52,227 nt of DNA, from assembly GCF_000153105.1 (NCBI RefSeq), contig NZ_CH672377.1, positions 407,274-459,500 on the forward strand. Reading direction: 5' to 3'. This DNA is from Blastopirellula marina DSM 3645 (GTDB lineage: Bacteria; Planctomycetota; Planctomycetia; Pirellulales; Pirellulaceae). The notes under the pieces were generated by a model. That model was not told the DNA's origin, made no database searches, and worked only from the letters and a program-made list of their open reading frames with translations. Of the stretch, positions 17,102-25,252 are shown piece after piece. Both the position numbers and the translations under genes were made by a program. How positions within the stretch are numbered: position 1 is the first letter of the stretch; each line of letters opens with the position of its first letter.

Positions 17102-18430
17102 TTAGGCGACTTCTTCGATCGGATCTTGATCCTCGGCCGTCGTTTCGGTCGGCACATGATCACGAATCACCGTATCGGGATCATCGATACGGCCGAGAAA
17201 ATGGGCCGGCAAGCGACAATGGATCCGCATCCGCGTCTCGCTATAGGTTTTCGAGACGACTTCTCCGTGCGACGCCAGGTAGGCCATCAAGCGGCCGTTG
17301 TCGATGCCGGTTTCGACATCCACATCGCGAAAACTGCGGCTCAACGCGTCGCTGACCGCCAGCGCGAATTTCTCGCGACCTTCGCCGGTCTTGGCGCTGA
17401 CCAGCAGTGCGTCGGGATAGCGCTGCAGCAGCACTTCCAGCGTATGCTGATCGGTGACGGCGTCGATCTTGTTTAAGACCAACAGCGCATCCTTTTCTTC
17501 AATCCCAATTTCTTCCAGCACTTCGTAAACGGCGCTGATCTGATTGACGACGTCGGCATTGCTGGCGTCAGCGACATGCAACAGCAAGTCGGCCTGACGC
17601 GCTTCTTCGAGCGTCGCTTTAAAACTGGCGATCAAGCGGTGAGGCAAATTGCGAATGAATCCTACCGTATCGCTCAGTAACACTGGCCCCCAGTGAGGAA
17701 GTTGCCAGCGCCGCGTCCGCGTATCCAGCGTCGCGAACAACTTGTCCTCGGCCAGAACCTGCGCTTCGGTCAGATAGTTCATCAACGTGCTTTTGCCGGC
17801 GTTGGTGTAACCGACAATCGAGATGGTCATGACATTGCGCCGCGAAGCGACTTCCCGTTCGCGCCGACCTTGGACTTTCGCCAGGTCGTCTTTGAGATCG
17901 CGAATTCGCTTTTCGACCAACCGGCGATCGACTTCCAATTGCTTTTCACCCGGCCCACGCATGCCGACGCCCATCTTGATGCGGTCCAAGTGGCTCCACA
18001 TCCGTTTGAGCCGGGGAAGCGCGTATTGCAACTGGGCGAGTTCAACCGCGAGACGCGACTCATAGGTTTGCGCATGCGTCGCGAAGATGTCGAGAATCAG
18101 CTCGGTCCGATCGATCACCTTCAGCCCGGTCCCCTGCTCCAGGTTACGAGTCTGGGCCGGCGAAAGCTCGTTATCAAAGATGATGACGTTGGCTTCCGAC
18201 GCTTCGGCGCACAGCTTTAACTCTTCGACTTTGCCGGAGCCTAGATAAGTCGCCGTCTCGGGCTTATCGCGCCGCTGCGTCATTTTTCCGACGACATCGG
18301 TGCCGGCGGTTGTCGCCAGCCCCGCGAGCTCATCAAAGGGATCGTCGCCGACGATCGTCTCGGGGAGGATGACTTTGACCAATACCGATTTTTCTTCGGC
18401 GACGCTTTGTTTCCGTTCTCGTTGAGTCAC
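17102..18430 (-). CDS. hflX: GTPase HflX
   Basis: 442 residues from a GTG preceded by GAGG at 5 bases. The N-terminal HflX domain (~15-190) includes DELAGLATTAGTDVVGKMTQRRDKPETATYLGSGKVEEL and the glycine-rich linker MGVGMRGPGEKQLEVDRR. The G domain has G1 GYTNAGKST (207-215), G3 DTVGF and G4 NKID. HflX binds the 50S/70S ribosome and splits stalled ribosomes under heat or antibiotic stress in characterised bacteria. It is cytoplasmic and cotranscribed with the SDR gene. The usual hfq-hflX linkage is absent. Confidence 0.95.
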   Translation of the reverse strand: MTQRERKQSVAEEKSVLVKVILPETIVGDDPFDELAGLATTAGTDVVGKMTQRRDKPETATYLGSGKVEELKLCAEASEANVIIFDNELSPAQTRNLEQGTGLKVIDRTELILDIFATHAQTYESRLAVELAQLQYALPRLKRMWSHLDRIKMGVGMRGPGEKQLEVDRRLVEKRIRDLKDDLAKVQGRREREVASRRNVMTISIVGYTNAGKSTLMNYLTEAQVLAEDKLFATLDTRTRRWQLPHWGPVLLSDTVGFIRNLPHRLIASFKATLEEARQADLLLHVADASNADVVNQISAVYEVLEEIGIEEKDALLVLNKIDAVTDQHTLEVLLQRYPDALLVSAKTGEGREKFALAVSDALSRSFRDVDVETGIDNGRLMAYLASHGEVVSKTYSETRMRIHCRLPAHFLGRIDDPDTVIRDHVPTETTAEDQDPIEEVA

Positions 18431-18553
18431 GCGGCCTCGGGATACCGTTGGAAGGAATTGAAAAGTAGTTCTGTCATTATCTTATCCCACCACGAGAAAC
18501 CTCCAAGAGTCTCTTGCGGCGGAAGTGGAGGGACGCCGCCCCCCGAATTAGGT

Positions 18554-19441
18554 TCACGCGGCGTTCGTCAAGCGATATTTTCGCGTGACTTCCTTAAACC
18601 GTTCTACCAAACGACTTTGAAACCGGTAAGGATTCCAGGCCATTGCGATGGTTCGCTGCGGTTTTGGGGCGCTAAGCGAACTATAAATCCTTCGCTCGTC
18701 ATGATCCAGACGGCGAGCCATCTCCGGCACCATCGAAACGCCGTGCCCTAACGCGACCAGCTCTTGCACCGTGGCCAATTGACTCGTTTTCTCGACCGAA
18801 ACCGGGTGAAACGACTTCTGCCGGCAGAACGAGACGATGTTATCCGACAAACAATGCGCCTCATCCAGCAAGATAAAGGGATAAGGTCGCACATCGGCGA
18901 TCGTAATCCGCTTTTTGGTCGCCAGCGGGTGCCCAGCTGGCATCGCCAACAGCAATTCTTCGTCAAACAGCGTTTCGACCTCAATATGCTGCATCGAAAT
19001 CGGCAGCGCCAACAGCGCCACATCAATTTCTCCCTGCGCGACCCGCTGCAACAATTTTTCGGTCACTTCTTCCTGGACGGTTAGGGTCGAATCGGGCGAA
19101 GTCGCCGCGAACGCTTGTAACAGCCCCGGCAGAAAATAAGGGGCGATCGTCGGGATGGCGCCGATCCGAATGCGGCCGGTTCGCCCGTCGTCGGTAATCT
19201 CGGACTTCGTATCTTCGATCAGCGACAAGATCTGCTCGGCCCGCGACTGCAACAGCCGGCCCGCTTCGGTCAATACGACCGATCGGGTTTGCCGCTCAAA
19301 GACCGGTTGCCCCAACTCTTCTTCCAATTTGCCAATCGAGCGACTCAGCGCCGGCTGCGAGACCAGCAGATCTTCAGCGGCCCGAGTGAAGTTCTTCCAC
19401 TCGGCCACTTTCAAAAAATAGCGTAACTGACTGATTTCCAT
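18554..19441 (-). CDS. oxyR: LysR-family hydrogen peroxide sensor OxyR
   Basis: 295 residues from the ATG at 19441, giving the standard start [14 protein letters not shown]. The N-terminal winged helix-turn-helix (~1-60, [27 protein letters not shown]) is followed by the LysR effector domain. The block [16 protein letters not shown] carries Cys197 and Cys206, nine residues apart, matching the redox pair Cys199/Cys208 of E. coli OxyR (GHC...FC). Peroxide oxidises this pair to a disulfide and turns on catalase and other defence genes. It is divergent from katA, with a tandem operator of OxyR geometry in between. Confidence in OxyR over a generic LysR protein rests on the two cysteines and the context. 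Confidence 0.88.
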   Translation of the reverse strand: MEISQLRYFLKVAEWKNFTRAAEDLLVSQPALSRSIGKLEEELGQPVFERQTRSVVLTEAGRLLQSRAEQILSLIEDTKSEITDDGRTGRIRIGAIPTIAPYFLPGLLQAFAATSPDSTLTVQEEVTEKLLQRVAQGEIDVALLALPISMQHIEVETLFDEELLLAMPAGHPLATKKRITIADVRPYPFILLDEAHCLSDNIVSFCRQKSFHPVSVEKTSQLATVQELVALGHGVSMVPEMARRLDHDERRIYSSLSAPKPQRTIAMAWNPYRFQSRLVERFKEVTRKYRLTNAA

Positions 19442-19474
19442 CGTTTCTCTCGCCCGTTTCCACCAATAACCAAT

Positions 19475-19511
19475 ACGCATTGTAAGCATCCCAGTAATGC
19501 ATTGGAAGCAT
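19475..19511. promoter_or_regulatory. Tandem operator with OxyR geometry
   Basis: Two 15-mers, ACGCATTGTAAGCAT (19475-19489) and ATGCATTGGAAGCAT (19497-19511), are separated by 7 bases, so they repeat every 22 bp. Each has palindromic 4-base arms 7 apart and the inner T-N3-A. The known E. coli OxyR motif (ATAG-N-T-N3-A-N-CTAT, twice, 7 apart) has identical geometry with different arms. It lies 33 bases upstream of the oxyR start and 180 bases upstream of katA. Confidence 0.75.
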
Positions 19512-19565
19512 AACGAGAGTCGAGCGACAATCTAGCAAAGCAAGCCAGACGACGAGCCAGCTGCT

Positions 19566-19657
19566 CTTCGCAGCTCGCAGCGCGAGTTTGGAGGCTGCGT
19601 CTTTCCCCGGCTTAGTGAAATAACGCAACTTCAAAACTCCCGCGGCGGACTACGAAG
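19566..19657. repeat. Short internally deleted family A repeat, copy A3
   Basis: 92 bp. The left end starts CTTCGCAGCTCGCAGCGCGAG and the right end finishes CAACTTCAAAA...GACTACGAAG, matching the terminal inverted repeats of copies A1 and A2. The inner part is reduced to a fragment containing GGCTTAGTG, also found in A2. It sits between the OxyR-type operator and katA. Confidence 0.7.
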
Positions 19658-19691
19658 AAAAAAATCACCCTACATCCTTTGGAGACAAAAA

Positions 19692-21491
19692 ATGCATCTT
19701 CGATCTTTCGCAACAGCCGCGCTCTTGGCGGCGCTCACCATCACCTCTGGTTATGCGGCGGCGCCCACACTGACCGAAGATGGGGGCCAACCGGTTGGCG
19801 ACAATCAAAATTCGCGCACCGCCGGGCCGCGCGGCGGGATCCTGCTCGACAATTTTCACCTGATCCAAAAGCTGGGCCGATTTGATCGCGAGCGGATTCC
19901 AGAGCGCGTCGTCCATGCTCGCGGCGTTGGGGCGCATGGTCAATTTGTCAGCTACGACGATTGGTCGAAGTTCACCAAGGCCGATCTCTTCTCGAGTCAA
20001 GGAAAGACGACGCCGGTCTTTTTGCGCATCTCGACCGTGATTCATCCGAAAGGCTCGCCCGAGCAACTGCGCGACCCGCGCGGGTTCGCCGTGAAGTTTT
20101 ATACCGAGCAAGGAAACTGGGACCTGGTCGGCAACAACCTGCCGATTTTTTTCATCCGCGACGCGATGAAGTTCCCGGACATGGTCCATTCGCTGAAACC
20201 ATCGCCGATCACCAACCAACAAGATCCGAATCGCTTCTTCGACTTCTTCAGTCATGTGCCGGAGAGCACGCACATGCTGACGATCTTATATAGCGACCAA
20301 GGGACGCCGACCAACTTGCGACAGATGGACGGGTTTGGCGTCCACGCTTTTAAATGGGTCAACGCCGCCGGCGACGTGACCTACGTGAAGTTCAACTGGC
20401 GCAGCATGCAAGGCTTGAATCCGGCTACGGCCGAAGAAGCGGCCGCCGCTTCGGCGAAGAACCATAGCGGCATGACCGCCGATCTGTACGACTCGATCAA
20501 CCGCGGCCAATATCCGGAGTGGGAACTGGGCGTGCAGATGCTGAAGCCGGATCAATTGGATGACTTCGATTTCGATCCGCTCGACGCGACCAAGATTTGG
20601 ACCGGCGTGCCGGAGATCAAAGTGGGCAAGATGACGATCAATCGCGTGCCGAGCAACTTTTTTCAATCGACCGAGCAAGTCGCATTCTCGCCGGGCATGG
20701 TCGTGCCGGGAATTGAGCCGTCGGAAGATCGTTTGCTGCAAGGTCGTCTCTTCTCGTACGCCGACACGCAGCGCCATCGCATCGGCGCTAATTACTTGAC
20801 GCTGCCGATCAATCGCCCGCAGGTCGAGACGGTCAACATCAACCAAGACGGCGACATGAACATGGGCGCAACGACCTCGGACGTCAATTTCCAGCCGAGC
20901 GCCATGCCCGACACGCCGCGTGAAGAAGAGTCGTACGAATACAGCCAGGCGCCGTTGTCGTCGCAAGTCGTGCAGCAGCGGATTGCGAAGACCCTCAACT
21001 TTCAGCAAGCAGGCGAACTTTATCGCAGCTTTGACAAAGACGCTCAGGCCAACCTGGTGAAAAACTTCGCCGGAGACTTGTCGCAGGTGAAAAATCGCCA
21101 AATCAAGTTGCGGATCCTGAGCTTCCTGACGCAGTCCGATCCTGAATATGGAGAACGCGTGACGGCAGCGGTGGGCGAGTCCGCCGACGACGTGCAGCGG
21201 ATGATCACAGCGAACGAAAACGTCGAACCGACTCGTTGGACCAAGATCGAATTGCCGGACGCAGCGCAAGCCGACAAGGCGACGATTCACAACAGTTCGG
21301 TTGCGCCGATCCGCTATCAAACCCGCGCCGGAGGATCGGCCTGGAGTAAGACCTTCACGCTGATGCCGCGTCAGTCGCATCGCTATGACGCGGCGCTCGA
21401 CGTGCGGGTGGTCGACAAGCAAGTTGGCGCCGCGCAAAGCGTGACGCTCGGCAAGCTGGTCGATCTGTCCGAAGCGGACGGCGACAAGTAG
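19692..21491 (+). CDS. katA: Exported haem catalase
   Basis: 599 residues; TTGGAG precedes the ATG. Residues 1-23 form a Sec signal peptide ending GYAAA, so the enzyme is predicted in the periplasm. Catalase landmarks are distal His75 (RVVHARGVGAHG), catalytic Asn at 148-149 (DLVGNNLPIFFIRDAMKFPD) and the haem-ligand Tyr356 in GRLFSYADTQRHRIG. It breaks down hydrogen peroxide to water and oxygen. The C-terminus extends ~90 residues beyond a minimal small-subunit catalase and ends in a strand-rich segment. It is divergent from oxyR and followed by an ankyrin gene, as in several bacterial catalase loci. Confidence 0.95.
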   Translation: MHLRSFATAALLAALTITSGYAAAPTLTEDGGQPVGDNQNSRTAGPRGGILLDNFHLIQKLGRFDRERIPERVVHARGVGAHGQFVSYDDWSKFTKADLFSSQGKTTPVFLRISTVIHPKGSPEQLRDPRGFAVKFYTEQGNWDLVGNNLPIFFIRDAMKFPDMVHSLKPSPITNQQDPNRFFDFFSHVPESTHMLTILYSDQGTPTNLRQMDGFGVHAFKWVNAAGDVTYVKFNWRSMQGLNPATAEEAAAASAKNHSGMTADLYDSINRGQYPEWELGVQMLKPDQLDDFDFDPLDATKIWTGVPEIKVGKMTINRVPSNFFQSTEQVAFSPGMVVPGIEPSEDRLLQGRLFSYADTQRHRIGANYLTLPINRPQVETVNINQDGDMNMGATTSDVNFQPSAMPDTPREEESYEYSQAPLSSQVVQQRIAKTLNFQQAGELYRSFDKDAQANLVKNFAGDLSQVKNRQIKLRILSFLTQSDPEYGERVTAAVGESADDVQRMITANENVEPTRWTKIELPDAAQADKATIHNSSVAPIRYQTRAGGSAWSKTFTLMPRQSHRYDAALDVRVVDKQVGAAQSVTLGKLVDLSEADGDK

Positions 21492-21514
21492 TCGATCCGC
21501 CGTTCCCAGTTCCA

Positions 21515-21550
21515 GGCGTTCTGGCGCCTATAGCGCCGAACGCCGTTTTC
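21515..21550 (+). terminator. Hairpin between katA and the ankyrin gene
   Basis: GGCGTT-C-TGGCGC-CTATA-GCGCC-G-AACGCC folds into an imperfect stem, followed by GTTTTC. The short T-run suggests a leaky terminator or an mRNA-stabilising hairpin that would keep ankyrin expression below catalase. Confidence 0.5.
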
Positions 21551-21586
21551 TTCGTTGGCAAGTTCTATCTACGGAGTCACCACGCC

Positions 21587-22252
21587 ATGTTCACCCTCCT
21601 GCGCTTCGCGGCCAAGTTTTCCCTGGCTTCCGCCATGCTGGCGGTTGTCGGCATGATCGCGCTGCTGTCGCTGACTCCTGCAGAACCATCACCACCGCTG
21701 GTCAGCGCTGCCGGCATTACGCTGGATGACGAAACGGCGGCGCTGCTGGTTGACCTTGTGTTTCAAGCGGCGCGCGATGATGACGCGGTGACGATCCATG
21801 AGTATCTGGGCGCAGGGTTCTCGCCCAATGTGCGCAGCTCGCGCGGCGATACGCTGTTGATTGTCGCCAGCTATCACGACAGTCGCGACGTGGTGGATCA
21901 ATTGTTGCTGGCGAAGGAGTTGGATCTGGAGGCCCGCAACCGGATGGGCCTGACCGCAGTTTCGGCGGCGGCGTTCAAAGGCTTTGACGAAACGCTGACG
22001 CGGCTAATTCGCGCCGGCGCCAATGTGAACTCGGCCAACGGCATGCAACAAACGGCGATCATGTTCGCTGCGCTGGCCGGCAAGAGCAGTACGGTCGAGA
22101 TCCTGAAACAAGCCGGCGCCAACGCAGCCGCATCCGATGCGTTGGGCAATACGCCAGCGTCGCTGGCAGCCAATCAGGGGGCGTATGCGGCCTTAGCCGC
22201 CCTTCGCAGCCGATCCGAGTCGGATCATGCCGATATTGCGGCGGAGAAATAA
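21587..22252 (+). CDS. Membrane-anchored ankyrin-repeat protein next to catalase
   Basis: 221 residues. An N-terminal transmembrane helix or uncleaved signal (~residues 10-32) is followed by about four ankyrin repeats; the clearest are SSRGDTLLIVASYHDSRDVVDQLL, NRMGLTAVSAAAFKGFDETLTRLIRAGANVN and ALGNTPASLAANQG. In Pseudomonas aeruginosa (ankB by katB) and Campylobacter (an ankyrin gene by katA), such proteins are needed for full catalase activity, and haem delivery has been proposed. The position 95 bases after katA suggests the same role here. It probably faces the periplasm, where the catalase is exported. The ankyrin fold is sure; the role is inferred from neighbours. Confidence 0.88.
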   Translation: MFTLLRFAAKFSLASAMLAVVGMIALLSLTPAEPSPPLVSAAGITLDDETAALLVDLVFQAARDDDAVTIHEYLGAGFSPNVRSSRGDTLLIVASYHDSRDVVDQLLLAKELDLEARNRMGLTAVSAAAFKGFDETLTRLIRAGANVNSANGMQQTAIMFAALAGKSSTVEILKQAGANAAASDALGNTPASLAANQGAYAALAALRSRSESDHADIAAEK

Positions 22253-22366
22253 GGTCAACACGCGGTGGTTCGTTGTGTGACGAATTTCTGCGGGATATAT
22301 TTGAGTTACGACTCGTTCTTCTTGAAAACCCCGTAGTAACGCACTCCATCAGAGGACTTCTCACGC

Positions 22367-23266
22367 ATGACTCGCATTGATCGCCGCTCCTTTCTGCAGT
22401 TCTCGGCCGCCGCCGCCGGCGCCTTCGTGTTGCCGACCTCGTCGCTCTTGGCCGCTGACGCCAAAGCCCCGTTCAAGATTTCGCTCGCCCAATGGTCGCT
22501 GCACAAAGCGTTGAAGGGCGGCAAACTCGACAATCTCGACTTCGCCAAAGTCGCCAAAGAAGAATGCGGCATCGAAGCGATTGAATACGTCAATCAGTTC
22601 TTCGCCGGCAAAGCCAAAGACGAAAAATACCTGGGCGAAATGATCTCGCGCAGCGACGACTTGGGCGTCAAACGCCTGCTGATCATGATCGACGGCGAAG
22701 GGGATCTCGGCGCCAGCGACGACGCCAAACGAACCGCAGCGATCGAAAAGCATTACAAATGGGTCGAAGCGGCCAAATTCATGGGCTGCCATTCGATTCG
22801 CGTGAATGCTCGCACCGACAAGAAGTACGAAGAAGGGATGAAGCTCGCGGCCGATGGACTTCGCCGCTTAAGCGAATTCGCCCAGCCGCATGGGATCAAC
22901 GTCATCGTCGAAAACCATGGCGGCTTGTCGTCGAACGGCGAGTGGCTGGCCGGCGTGATGAAGACGGTCGATCTGCCGAACTGCGGCACGCTGCCTGACT
23001 TCGGCAACTTCCACGAATACGACCGCTACAAAGGGGTCGAAGAAACGATGCCGTTCGCCAAAGCGGTCAGCGCCAAGAGCCACGACTTCGATGCGGAAGG
23101 GAACGAAACCCGTACCGACTACTTCAAGATGATGGATATCGTCGTCAAGAAGTTCAACTATCACGGCTACGTCGGCGTCGAATACGAAGGGAACAAGCTG
23201 CCGGAAGTCGAAGGGATCATCGCGACCCGCAAACTTCTGGAACGTTGCGCCGAGAAACTTGGCTAA
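22367..23266 (+). CDS. Exported sugar phosphate isomerase/epimerase-like TIM-barrel protein
   Basis: 299 residues. A Tat signal ([17 protein letters not shown]) leads into an AP-endonuclease-2-type TIM barrel: [14 protein letters not shown], a helix-strand pattern ([34 protein letters not shown]), the metal-ligand strand [10 protein letters not shown], then [13 protein letters not shown] and the final [20 protein letters not shown]. This family interconverts or cleaves sugars, inositols and related compounds, and is commonly Tat-exported in Planctomycetes. The substrate cannot be told. It is not in an obvious operon with the ankyrin gene (114 bases apart). Confidence 0.87.
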   Translation: MTRIDRRSFLQFSAAAAGAFVLPTSSLLAADAKAPFKISLAQWSLHKALKGGKLDNLDFAKVAKEECGIEAIEYVNQFFAGKAKDEKYLGEMISRSDDLGVKRLLIMIDGEGDLGASDDAKRTAAIEKHYKWVEAAKFMGCHSIRVNARTDKKYEEGMKLAADGLRRLSEFAQPHGINVIVENHGGLSSNGEWLAGVMKTVDLPNCGTLPDFGNFHEYDRYKGVEETMPFAKAVSAKSHDFDAEGNETRTDYFKMMDIVVKKFNYHGYVGVEYEGNKLPEVEGIIATRKLLERCAEKLG

Positions 23267-23705
23267 CCCAACTTTGCTAGCACCTTAAGTGCCATGCTCT
23301 TTCGAAGAAGACGCCGTAAGAGCATCGCGCCAAAAATCTAGCGACAGACGTCCGAAACATCTCAGCCCGCCCAAGCCGCCACTTGGCCGGGCTTTTTCAT
23401 GCGCGAAGCCGGCAACCGGGAAACTTTTTGAACTATTTTGGACAAAATTGGCGTTCGAAACGGGGACAGTACCCTCGATCAGAAAATGAGGGTTGCTTAA
23501 AAGTTGTGCAACTCGACCCCTGCCCAAAAAAGAGGCGCGACTGCCACCAAAACATGCAAGCAATGCTGTCAGCTGTAAGTGCTTGCACTGCAATCACTTC
23601 GATGCTGGTCTTGACTCGATGGCAAGGATTCTGGGATACCCTTTACCGTTGCGTTCACGGCGAAGGACTGAACGCCAATTTCCAATCGAAAGGAAGGAGC
23701 CCGAT
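23267..23705. other. Intergenic region with terminator and possible promoter
   Basis: About 440 bp without a gene. It begins with a terminator (listed separately). Around 23459-23530 there are hairpin-prone fragments containing GGGGACAGTACCC. A weak promoter-like pair, TTGACT (23611-23616) and GATACC (23635-23640) with an 18-base gap, may serve the gene at 23706, whose start is preceded by AGGAAGGAG. Confidence 0.4.
23364..23397 (+). terminator. Rho-independent terminator of the TIM-barrel gene
   Basis: AGCCCGCCCAAG / CTTGGCCGGGCT forms a stem with one mismatch, directly followed by a T-run (GCTTTTTC). It lies about 100 bases after the stop codon. Confidence 0.8.
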
Positions 23706-24305
23706 ATGCCCGATTTCCACCAACACGGCGGAGCTTACGCCAACCCGAGCCAGCCGCAGACCGGCTATCCCCAAAACAACCCGTACGCCGCCGCGGCCCC
23801 GCAGCGACTAACGTCGCAGCCGAGCCCGCTGTCGTCGTCACCGCTCGCGTCGACCCCGACCAACCCGCCGATGCCGACCAATCCCGGCCCAGTCGCTACG
23901 ACAGCGACGATGGCGCCGCAAGCTTCGGTCGCTGAGAAGAAGCAGGAAGCGCTGCGAGTCGCTCGCGATCTGTTTCGCCAGTCGCCGGACTGGGTCACCT
24001 TCTTCCGTGAGATCCTCGGAGTCGAAGGGGTCGTTCGCCGCCTGTTCAACGTGCCGGAACAACTGAACGACTTCGAGCATTGCGAAGAGTACGGCGAAAT
24101 CCAGCTGATGATCGCCAAGCTGCGCGAACGAACCAGCGTCCAGGCCGAATCGAAAGAGCCGACCCGCGTGATCACGGTTCGTCTGCCGAAAAGCTTGCAC
24201 GAGTCGCTGCGGGTCGAAGCCCACACGCGTCGCACCAGCATGAACAAGCTTTGCATTTCCAAGCTGCTTCAGGTCGTCGATGACTCGATGATTCCGAACG
24301 ACTAA
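23706..24305 (+). CDS. Ribbon-helix-helix protein with proline-rich N-terminus
   Basis: 199 residues from the ATG at 23706, preceded by AGGAAGGAG; the frame is open further upstream but without a good start. Residues 1-75 are low-complexity and rich in Pro, Gln, Thr, Ala and Ser, probably disordered. Residues ~80-145 are helical (AEKKQEALRVARDLFRQSPDWVTFFREILG...). The C-terminal ~45 residues fit the Arc/HicB-type ribbon-helix-helix: a strand (TRVITVRLPKSL), then ESLRVEAHTRRTSMNKLCISKLLQ. It may bind DNA as a dimer. No toxin-like partner lies adjacent, so a HicB antitoxin role is unlikely. Function unknown. Confidence 0.8.
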   Translation: MPDFHQHGGAYANPSQPQTGYPQNNPYAAAAPQRLTSQPSPLSSSPLASTPTNPPMPTNPGPVATTATMAPQASVAEKKQEALRVARDLFRQSPDWVTFFREILGVEGVVRRLFNVPEQLNDFEHCEEYGEIQLMIAKLRERTSVQAESKEPTRVITVRLPKSLHESLRVEAHTRRTSMNKLCISKLLQVVDDSMIPND

Positions 24306-24568
24306 CGCCGCCAGGTCTTCCGAAAGTCACTCGATTACGCCACGGGCGGCGAATTTTGGCACGGACGCCAACTCGAGGTTGATCTACGGAAGCCCTGACA
24401 GACTCGCTCCTTTCGGGAAATACTCGCGCCCGCGGCTGACACGTCGGTCCGCCGCGGCGCGATTTCCTGAGGCGAAGATCGATCGTCCCCAAAAAACGAT
24501 TGACTTTCGCCCTGCTCCGCGATAACCAAAAGGGATAGTTCCTTGTCCCCATCGTGGGAGAAATTCAG

Positions 24569-24925
24569 ATGGCGAAACAAGATGCGGCGGTGGCTGACGC
24601 CCCCGCGACTCAATCCGACACCAAGACCGACGCACGCAACCAGACGAAGCGACAGCCGCCGTACGTCGTGATCTTGCACAACGACGACATCAATACCTTT
24701 GACTTTGTCATCGAGACGCTGCGCAAAGTGTTTGGCTACGAGCTGGAGAAATGTCTCCAGCTGACGATCAACGTCCACAAACAAGGCCGCAGCGCAATCT
24801 GGAGCGGCGCCCTGGAAGTCGCCGAGCTCAAGGTCGACCAAATTCGCTCACGCGGCGCTGACCCACAGATGAAGAGCAAAGGCGCGCTGCCGCTGAGAGT
24901 CACCCTCGAACCGCTGCCGCAATAG
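24569..24925 (+). CDS. clpS: ClpS-family adaptor protein
   Basis: 118 residues from the ATG at 24569, seven bases after GGGAGA; a GTG at 24554 is an alternative. After a ~30-residue flexible polar tail comes the ClpS core: PYVVILHNDDINTFDFVIETLRKVFGYELEKCLQLTINVHKQGRSAIW. It shows the N-degron pocket HNDDxxTxxFV (here DDINTFDFV) and the family VHxxG. ClpS binds the ClpA/ClpC N-domain and delivers proteins with N-terminal bulky residues for degradation. No clpA or clpC gene is adjacent. The last ~40 residues are longer and more basic than in the E. coli protein. Confidence 0.85.
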   Translation: MAKQDAAVADAPATQSDTKTDARNQTKRQPPYVVILHNDDINTFDFVIETLRKVFGYELEKCLQLTINVHKQGRSAIWSGALEVAELKVDQIRSRGADPQMKSKGALPLRVTLEPLPQ

Positions 24926-24961
24926 GTCCGACCGCGGCAAGTCGCCGGCGCCCCCATTTCT

Positions 24962-25199
24962 CTTCGCAGACTGCTGCGCCCGCTTTGAAGTTGCGATTAT
25001 TGCATGGCTGGAAGCGATAGCCCTGCTATCGGAGCGGCGCAACCGTACACTAGCCAGAGGCGCGAGCCGATGGAATGGGGCCAGCCACTTCAATCCGCGC
25101 CAGGATCGCCGACTCTATCCCATCCGCTCGCGCCTCTGGCTTAGTGTTTTAGTGGTTCGAAAAGGCGAAATTTCAAAGCGGGCGCTGCGGGCTACGAAG
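24962..25199. repeat. Family A palindromic MITE-like repeat, copy A2
   Basis: 238 bp, the best-preserved copy. The outer 34-base arms, starting at 24962 and ending at 25199, are inverted repeats with about six mismatches (cores GCGCCCGCTTTGAA and TTTCAAAGCGGGCGC). The inner arms are ACTAGCCAGAGGCGCGAGC at 25051-25069 and its near complement GCTCGCGCCTCTGGCTTAGT at 25125-25144. It lies between the converging clpS and aroA genes and contains no gene. Confidence 0.85.
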
Positions 25200-25252
25200 T
25201 GAAATGCTCGCCCAGTCTTGCCAACGGCACTGCTTCGAAACGGACTCTAGAA

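Noticed and set aside
20286-21437. 383-codon minus-strand frame
   Set aside because: Antisense shadow of the catalase gene; composition is Arg/His/Val-rich as expected of such shadows.
13112-25199. Possible CRISPR array from the repeated palindromes
   Set aside because: Copies are kilobases apart, with no regular spacer pattern and no cas genes.
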